Origin: Rhodospirillaceae bacterium
GTDB taxonomy: Bacteria; Pseudomonadota; Alphaproteobacteria; Micavibrionales; UBA2020
Direction of reading: 5' to 3'
NCBI GenBank assembly: GCA_003524565.1
Contig: DQGU01000237.1
Span: forward strand, 1 to 9,264
Length of the DNA stretch: 9,264 bases
Numbering within the stretch: position 1 is the stretch's first letter; each line of letters begins with the position of its first letter. The position numbers were made by a program, and so were the translations under genes. Positions 5,589 to 9,264 of the stretch are shown here, one piece after another. The notes under the pieces are model-generated. The model saw only the letters and a list, made by a program, of their open reading frames with translations, searched no databases and was not told the DNA's origin.

Positions 5589-6608
5589 ATGACCGACCGC
5601 AAGCCCTATGACGTGGTGGCGCTGAGCGCGCTTTGCGTCGATATCCAATCCGCTGTACCGGAATCGGAAATCACCCGCCACGGCCTTAAAAAAGGGCTGA
5701 CCAATCAAGTATCGCCGGAAACCGTGCGCGCCATCACACTGGGCGATGATGCGATAAAAACGCCGGGCAGCCCGGGCGGCAACGTCGCGGGCGGCATCGC
5801 GCTGCGCGGCGGCAAGGTCGCGCTGATTGGCAAAATCGCCAATGACGAAGCGGGCGTTTTCATCACGCAGCGTCTGCAATCGCACGACGTCGATTTTACC
5901 CCCGTTGTCAGCAGCAAACCGGACAGCGCCACCAACGCCGTCATGGTCCTGACAACGCCCGACCGCGAGCGCAGTTTCGCTTTCGCCAGCGGCGCGGCGT
6001 ATGAACTGGCGCCCGAAGACATCGACGGCACGTTGATTGCCAAAGCAAAAATCACCTATCTTGATTCATATTTGTGGCTGAGCGACAGCGGACAGGATGC
6101 GGTGGCGCATGCGGCAGCCCTTGCCAAACAATCCGGCGGCAAAGTCGCCATGGCGCTGAACGACGCCGCGCTTGTTGGAAAAAATCAGGAAAAATATCTG
6201 GCGCTGGCAAAATCGCATGCCGATATTCTGGTCGGCGACCGCAAGGAGTTTATGGCGCTGTTCGGCGTTGACAGTTTCGAGGCCGCGGCGGAAAAAGCCG
6301 CCGCCCACGGCTTCACCGCCGCCATCACCGCAGGCGCGAAAGGCGCGGATGTGATTGAAAACGGCGTGCTGACGCATGTCCCCGCGCGTAAAATAGAAAA
6401 CATTGTGGATACCAACGGCGCAGGCGACCAGTTTGCCGCAGGCTTCATCTATGGCCTTGCCGAGGGTAAATCCGCACCCGACAGCGCAGCCCAGGGCGCC
6501 CTTTGGGCGTCGGAGGTTATCCAGCACCGCGGGGCGGAGCCGCAGGTCGGTAAGAACGCGCGCTCAAATATCGCCCCCGCCGCGCCGAAACCGCCCCGCG
6601 CGGCTTAA
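5589..6608 (+). CDS. PfkB family carbohydrate/nucleoside kinase (adenosine kinase-like)
   Basis: Ribokinase-fold enzymes of this family phosphorylate a sugar or nucleoside hydroxyl with ATP in the cytosol. The 339-residue product shows the N-terminal family region PGGNVAGGIALRGGKVALIG (62-81) followed by KIANDEAG (82-89). It also has the C-terminal signature DTNGAGDQFAAGF (274-286) with the GAGD anion hole and the catalytic-base Asp280. The overall pattern, including GLKKG (32-36) and the mid-region FASGAAYELAPEDID (132-146), resembles the adenosine-kinase-like branch common in alphaproteobacteria, but the substrate cannot be assigned. The NxxE magnesium-site motif appears as DRKE (217-220). 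The tail after about residue 320 is rich in Pro and Ala. The ATG at 5589 has GGAG at 5579-5582 six bases upstream; the in-frame TTG at 5529 lies within the possible promoter. The gene is followed by a strong terminator and appears to stand alone. Confidence 0.92.
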   Translation: MTDRKPYDVVALSALCVDIQSAVPESEITRHGLKKGLTNQVSPETVRAITLGDDAIKTPGSPGGNVAGGIALRGGKVALIGKIANDEAGVFITQRLQSHDVDFTPVVSSKPDSATNAVMVLTTPDRERSFAFASGAAYELAPEDIDGTLIAKAKITYLDSYLWLSDSGQDAVAHAAALAKQSGGKVAMALNDAALVGKNQEKYLALAKSHADILVGDRKEFMALFGVDSFEAAAEKAAAHGFTAAITAGAKGADVIENGVLTHVPARKIENIVDTNGAGDQFAAGFIYGLAEGKSAPDSAAQGALWASEVIQHRGAEPQVGKNARSNIAPAAPKPPRAA

Positions 6609-6620
6609 ACCCTTATATTT

Positions 6621-6675
6621 TCCGGCATTATGGCCAAGGCCAGCGCAAGCGCCCTTGGCCATTAACCGGATTTTA
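6621..6675 (+). terminator. Hairpin terminator after the PfkB kinase gene
   Basis: ATGGCCAAGG (6630-6639) pairs perfectly with CCTTGGCCAT (6653-6662). An outer TCCGG/CCGGA pair (6621-6625 with 6666-6670) and a short inner GCG/CGC helix extend the structure. TTTT follows at 6671-6674. The T-run is short but the stem is very stable, and it lies 13 bases after the stop codon, so a terminator is the best reading. Confidence 0.78.
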
Positions 6676-6727
6676 TATGTTTCATGGTTAAATTTTGTTA
6701 GGATTTCAATCATATCGCTTCCAAAAC

Positions 6728-6734
6728 GAGGGGG
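6728..6734 (+). promoter_or_regulatory. Ribosome-binding site that fixes the nfeD start at a TTG
   Basis: GAGGGGG ends five bases before TTG at 6740-6742. No ATG or GTG lies near it in the nfeD frame, and translation from this TTG gives a clean signal peptide directly at the N-terminus. It is therefore the main evidence for a TTG start codon. Confidence 0.65.
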
Positions 6735-6739
6735 TCGTT

Positions 6740-8116
6740 TTGCCTTTTTTTCATCCGCGCGCACTTAAAAAATTCTTCTACGCTTTTTGTCTTTTCGCCG
6801 GGCTGATGCTGTTCATGGCACCGCTGCATGCGGAAAGCAAAAAGGATGACGAAGCCAAACCGCTCGCCTATGTGCTGGAGGTGAAAGGCGTTGTCAGCCC
6901 CGCCATGCGCGACCTTATCGGCCGCCATTTAAAATACGCGGCGGAGCGTAATTCCAGTGTCATGATTATCCAGCTGCATACGCCCGGCGGGCTTTACAAC
7001 AGCATGCAGGAAATCATTCAGGATATCCTCGACTCCCCTGTGCCCGTCGCAACATACGTTGCGCCCGCAGGCTCGCACGCGGCCAGCGCCGGCACCTATA
7101 TGCTTTATGCCAGCCACATCGCCGCGATGGCGCCCAGCACCAACATCGGTGCAGCCACGCCCGTGCAGATGAGCGATGACGGCGGCAAGCAAAAAGGCGG
7201 CCCCGACGTGCCCAATCAAGGCAGCGCCATGGAACATAAAATGGTCAACGACGCCTCCGCCTATATCCGCGGTCTGGCGGAGCTGCGCGGACGCAACGCC
7301 GAATGGGCGGAGCGCGCGGTGCGCAACGCCGAAAGCCTGACCGCCAGCGAGGCGCTGAGCAAAAAGGTTATCGACATCATCGCCGAAGACATCCCCACCC
7401 TGCTCGACAAAATGGACGGCAAGGTTGTGAAGATGAAAGACGGCAAGACCATGACGCTGAAAACGCGCGGCGCGACCACCGAAACCGTCGTGCCGGACTG
7501 GCGCCACAAAATCCTCGAGGTCATTACCCACCCGAACGTCGCGCTTTTGCTGATGTCGCTGGGCTTCTACGGCCTTGTGTATGAATTTGCGAACCCGGGT
7601 GCGCTGCTGCCGGGCATCGTGGGTGCTATCTGCCTTTTGCTGGGTCTTTTCGCGCTTAATATCCTGCCCATCAACTACGCAGGTCTGGCGCTGATTTTCA
7701 TCGGTCTGGCGCTGATGGCGGGGGAGGCCATCACCCCCTCCTTCGGCATCATGGGCATAGGCGGCGCCGTCGCGTTTTTTGCGGGGGCGATGATGCTGAT
7801 TGAAAGCGACACGCCCGATTACGGCGTCGATATCCTTGTCGCGGGCAGCATTACCTTTGTCAGCGTCGCGTTCCTTTCGGTCGTGCTTGCCTTCGTTCTC
7901 AAGGCGCAGCGCCGCCCGAAAACGACGGGCGTCGAGGAACTCACCACCGCCGTCGGCGAAATCCTGTCGTGGTCGCAAGGCCGCGGCGAGGTACGCGTGA
8001 CCGGCGAGGTCTGGCGCGCTGTTTCCAGCGGCGAAGCCATCTTCCAAAAAGGCGACAAAGTGCGCGTGCTGTCCATCGACGGGCTCACACTCACGGTCGA
8101 GGAAGACAAGTCGTAA
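6740..8116 (+). CDS. nfeD: NfeD family membrane-bound serine protease (ClpP class)
   Basis: Long NfeD proteins join a periplasmic ClpP-like serine protease to a set of membrane segments and a cytoplasmic OB-fold, and work with stomatin-like proteins. In this 458-residue product a signal peptide is visible: basic HPRALKK, hydrophobic core to about 28, likely cut after LHA at 29-31. The protease domain (about 42-225) has the Ser116 motif ASAGTY (115-120) and a Lys167 in HKMVNDASAYI (166-176). These correspond to the Ser-Lys dyad known in archaeal homologue 1510-N. Membrane segments follow at roughly 265-285, 288-310, 312-330, 335-353 and 365-388, and the NfeD OB domain covers about 400-458, with GRGEVRVTGEVWRAVS (414-429). 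The TTG start at 6740 is chosen from the GAGGGGG site; an upstream TTG at 6695 would put 15 extra residues before the signal peptide. It precedes the slipin gene, the usual partner. Confidence 0.93.
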   Translation: MPFFHPRALKKFFYAFCLFAGLMLFMAPLHAESKKDDEAKPLAYVLEVKGVVSPAMRDLIGRHLKYAAERNSSVMIIQLHTPGGLYNSMQEIIQDILDSPVPVATYVAPAGSHAASAGTYMLYASHIAAMAPSTNIGAATPVQMSDDGGKQKGGPDVPNQGSAMEHKMVNDASAYIRGLAELRGRNAEWAERAVRNAESLTASEALSKKVIDIIAEDIPTLLDKMDGKVVKMKDGKTMTLKTRGATTETVVPDWRHKILEVITHPNVALLLMSLGFYGLVYEFANPGALLPGIVGAICLLLGLFALNILPINYAGLALIFIGLALMAGEAITPSFGIMGIGGAVAFFAGAMMLIESDTPDYGVDILVAGSITFVSVAFLSVVLAFVLKAQRRPKTTGVEELTTAVGEILSWSQGRGEVRVTGEVWRAVSSGEAIFQKGDKVRVLSIDGLTLTVEEDKS

Positions 8117-8130
8117 CCCACCCTATTCCC

Positions 8131-8152
8131 GCCGGACGCACCCGCATCCGGC
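8131..8152 (+). other. Hairpin between nfeD and the slipin gene
   Basis: GCCGGA (8131-8136) pairs with TCCGGC (8147-8152). After one mismatch, GC pairs with GC around an ACCC loop. There is no T-run, so it is unlikely to terminate transcription. It may shield the 3' end of the nfeD message or tune the ratio of the two products. The 93-base spacer otherwise holds only the slipin ribosome-binding site, AAGGA at 8198-8202. Confidence 0.4.
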
Positions 8153-8209
8153 ACTGCAAACACACCCGACAACCCAGACAACAAAAGATAATCAAGAAAG
8201 GATTTATCC

Positions 8210-8953
8210 ATGGTTGGCATTAGTTTCTTCGGCTTCCTGCTGCTGATGGGCCTTGTATTCCTCGGCTATGCGTTCCGCGTCCTGCGCGAATATGAACGCG
8301 GCGTCATCTATACCCTTGGCCGTTTTACCGGCGTCAAAGGCCCCGGTCTTATCATCCTCATCCCCGGCGTGCAGACCATGGTGCGCGTGGATATGCGCGT
8401 GCGCACCATCGACGTTCCCAGTCAGGATGTGATTTCCAAGGACAACATCTCGGTCAAGGTCAACGCGGTTGTTTATTTCCGCGTCGTCTCGCCCGACAAC
8501 GCCATCAACAAAGTCACCGACTTCATGCGCGCCACGTCCGAGCTGGCGCAGACCACGCTGCGCTCCGTGCTTGGTAAACACGAGCTTGACGAAATGCTGT
8601 CGGAGCGTGACAAGCTCAGCTCTGACATCCGCGAAATCCTCGACGGTCTGACCGACCAGTGGGGCATCAAGGTTGCCAACGTCGAGCTGAAACACATCGA
8701 CCTTGCCGAAAGCATGATACGCGCTATCGCCCGTCAGGCCGAAGCCGAACGTGAACGCCGCGCCAAGGTCATTATGGCGGAAGGTGAACTTCAGGCCGCC
8801 GGCAAACTGGTGGAAGCGTCCCGCCTGCTCGCGACCGAAGCTGGCGCGATGCAGCTGCGTTATCTCTCCGCCTTCCAGGACATCGCCAACGACAAGACGA
8901 ATACCATCGTCCTGCCGCTACCGCTCGACCTGCTCAAGAAACTGGGCAACTAA
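8210..8953 (+). CDS. Slipin / stomatin-like SPFH domain membrane protein
   Basis: Slipins are membrane-anchored SPFH (Band 7) proteins that oligomerise into scaffolds in membrane microdomains and associate with NfeD proteases. The 247-residue product has one N-terminal membrane segment (about 4-22). The SPFH domain follows: REYERGVIYTLGRFTGVKGPG (26-46, a 21-residue block), MRVRTIDVPSQDVISKDN (62-79), VKVNAVVYFRV (82-92), LRSVLGKHELDEMLSERD (117-134) and WGIKVANVELKHIDL (151-165). A charged coiled-coil stretch covers about 165-210 with RQAEAERERRAKVIMAEGE (175-193), then a hydrophobic end TIVLPLPLDLLKK (232-244). The length is typical for prokaryotic slipins. The ATG at 8210 has AAGGA seven bases upstream. 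The gene follows nfeD on the same strand, probably co-transcribed, and is followed by a strong hairpin. Confidence 0.95.
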   Translation: MVGISFFGFLLLMGLVFLGYAFRVLREYERGVIYTLGRFTGVKGPGLIILIPGVQTMVRVDMRVRTIDVPSQDVISKDNISVKVNAVVYFRVVSPDNAINKVTDFMRATSELAQTTLRSVLGKHELDEMLSERDKLSSDIREILDGLTDQWGIKVANVELKHIDLAESMIRAIARQAEAERERRAKVIMAEGELQAAGKLVEASRLLATEAGAMQLRYLSAFQDIANDKTNTIVLPLPLDLLKKLGN

Positions 8954-9026
8954 GAATCTCCCGCATGGCAGGCGCCTGCGCCCGCCGCGCGCGAAATTCA
9001 GGCTAAATCATTGTTTTGGATAAACT

Positions 9027-9064
9027 AAATTACCCTTGATACGGAAACGTATTAAGGGTAATTT
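9027..9064 (+). terminator. Long hairpin, probable terminator after the slipin gene
   Basis: A 17-pair stem runs from 9027-9043 to 9048-9064, closed by a GAAA tetraloop, with one G-U pair. The outer part is A/T rich (AAATTA with TAATTT) and the centre holds CCCTT/AAGGG. The T-run is short (TTT, then GTT), so termination efficiency is uncertain. The perfect stem 73 bases after the stop makes it the natural end of the nfeD-slipin unit. Confidence 0.65.
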
Positions 9065-9071
9065 GTTGCTC

Positions 9072-9094
9072 CGTATCCGGTAACCGCGGATACG
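9072..9094 (+). other. Second hairpin, overlapping alternative pairing with the first
   Basis: CGTATCCG (9072-9079) pairs with CGGATACG (9087-9094) around a seven-base loop. Its left arm is also complementary to part of the preceding hairpin: GATACGG at 9038-9044 can pair with CCGTATC at 9071-9077. The two hairpins can therefore exchange partners. No gene or clear promoter is seen in 8954-9174 apart from these structures. Confidence 0.5.
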
Positions 9095-9158
9095 ATGGCG
9101 CCGCGTTTCAGCCTTTTCCCGCTGATTTTGGTATCAATCCCGCCGCGCCTGGATTTCA

Positions 9159-9170
9159 GAAGCATGCTTC
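9159..9170. repeat. Perfect 12-base palindrome just before tRNA-Ser
   Basis: GAAGCATGCTTC reads the same on both strands and ends four bases before the mature tRNA. It lies within the expected 5' leader of the precursor tRNA, or could be a protein-binding site. A single occurrence of this length may also be chance. Confidence 0.4.
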
Positions 9171-9174
9171 ATGC

Positions 9175-9264
9175 GGAGGGGTGGCCGAGTGGTTGAAGGC
9201 GCTCGCCTGGAAAGCGGGTAAACTGTAACAGGTTTCGTGAGTTCGAATCTCATCCCCTCCGCCA
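9175..9264 (+). tRNA. tRNA-Ser (anticodon GGA)
   Basis: This is a complete 90-base type II tRNA. The acceptor stem GGAGGGG (9175-9181) pairs with CCCCTCC (9254-9260), followed by discriminator G9261 and an encoded CCA at 9262-9264. The D stem is GCC/GGC. The anticodon stem CTCGC/GCGGG encloses the loop CTGGAAA with anticodon GGA at 9209-9211, which reads UCC and UCU codons. The long variable arm (about 9219-9236) is the serine hallmark, and the T arm carries TTCGAAT. The gene ends exactly at the window edge, so what lies 3' of it is not visible. Confidence 0.97.

Noticed and set aside
6688..6701. CtrA-like site (TTAA, spacer, TTAG) upstream of nfeD
   Set aside because: The spacer is six rather than seven bases and the second half is TTAG, so it does not match the TTAA-N7-TTAA consensus.
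6929..8047. 372-codon open frame on the minus strand within nfeD
   Set aside because: It lies entirely inside the clearly assigned nfeD gene and its product is His/Arg/Gly/Asp-rich, as expected of an antisense frame.
8131..8152. Enterobacterial REP-like element, because of the GCCGGA/TCCGGC arms
   Set aside because: Only a single short copy is present and the rest does not match REP sequence; it is treated as a plain hairpin.
8968..8979. Perfect palindrome GCAGGCGCCTGC after the slipin gene
   Set aside because: It has no loop to form an RNA hairpin and sits in a very GC-rich stretch where such palindromes arise easily; no second copy was seen.

Overview
The window looks like a chromosomal core segment of a Gram-negative bacterium, most likely an alphaproteobacterium. 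The grounds are the moderately high GC content with strongly GC-biased third codon positions, the adjacent trmD and rplS, promoter-like elements shaped like the alphaproteobacterial housekeeping pattern (TTGACG with a GCTT/GCTA-type -10), and an NfeD/slipin pair. The genus cannot be fixed from sequence alone. All eight confident protein genes and the tRNA are on the + strand. No insertion sequence, CRISPR array, integrase or phage gene was seen.

Layout. (1) Positions 1-1603 hold translation genes: trmD (tRNA m1G37 methyltransferase), then rplS (ribosomal protein L19) behind its own likely promoter and a structured leader, closed by a strong intrinsic terminator. (2) 1639-2232 encodes a flavin-reductase-like FMN-binding protein. 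(3) 2251-5497 is a probable operon with a good promoter: a shortened LeuC-like protein, a full-length LeuD-like protein and a SulP/DauA-type anion transporter with a STAS domain. (4) 5589-6608 encodes a PfkB-family sugar or nucleoside kinase, followed by a large hairpin terminator. (5) 6740-8953 holds the membrane-quality-control pair NfeD (ClpP-class membrane protease, predicted TTG start) and slipin (stomatin-like SPFH protein). (6) 8954-9264 contains two tandem hairpins with interchangeable stems and then a complete tRNA-Ser(GGA) whose encoded CCA is the last three bases of the window.

The most notable part is the leuC/leuD-like pair. Both proteins are clearly homologous to the two subunits of isopropylmalate isomerase, yet both lack catalytic machinery. 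The LeuC-like protein ends before the half that carries the iron-sulfur cysteines and has lost the GDSHT motif. The LeuD-like protein keeps its full length but has the active-site GSSREH changed to DAAGEH. The reading frames are intact, have ribosome-binding sites and are almost overlapping, and scaffold motifs are retained. This fits a paired pseudoenzyme with a new, unknown role better than simple decay. The pair sits shortly downstream of rplS, where many alphaproteobacteria carry the authentic leuC-leuD, so it may be the ancestral locus converted in place. The co-directional DauA-like transporter hints at a carboxylate-related job, but that is inference.
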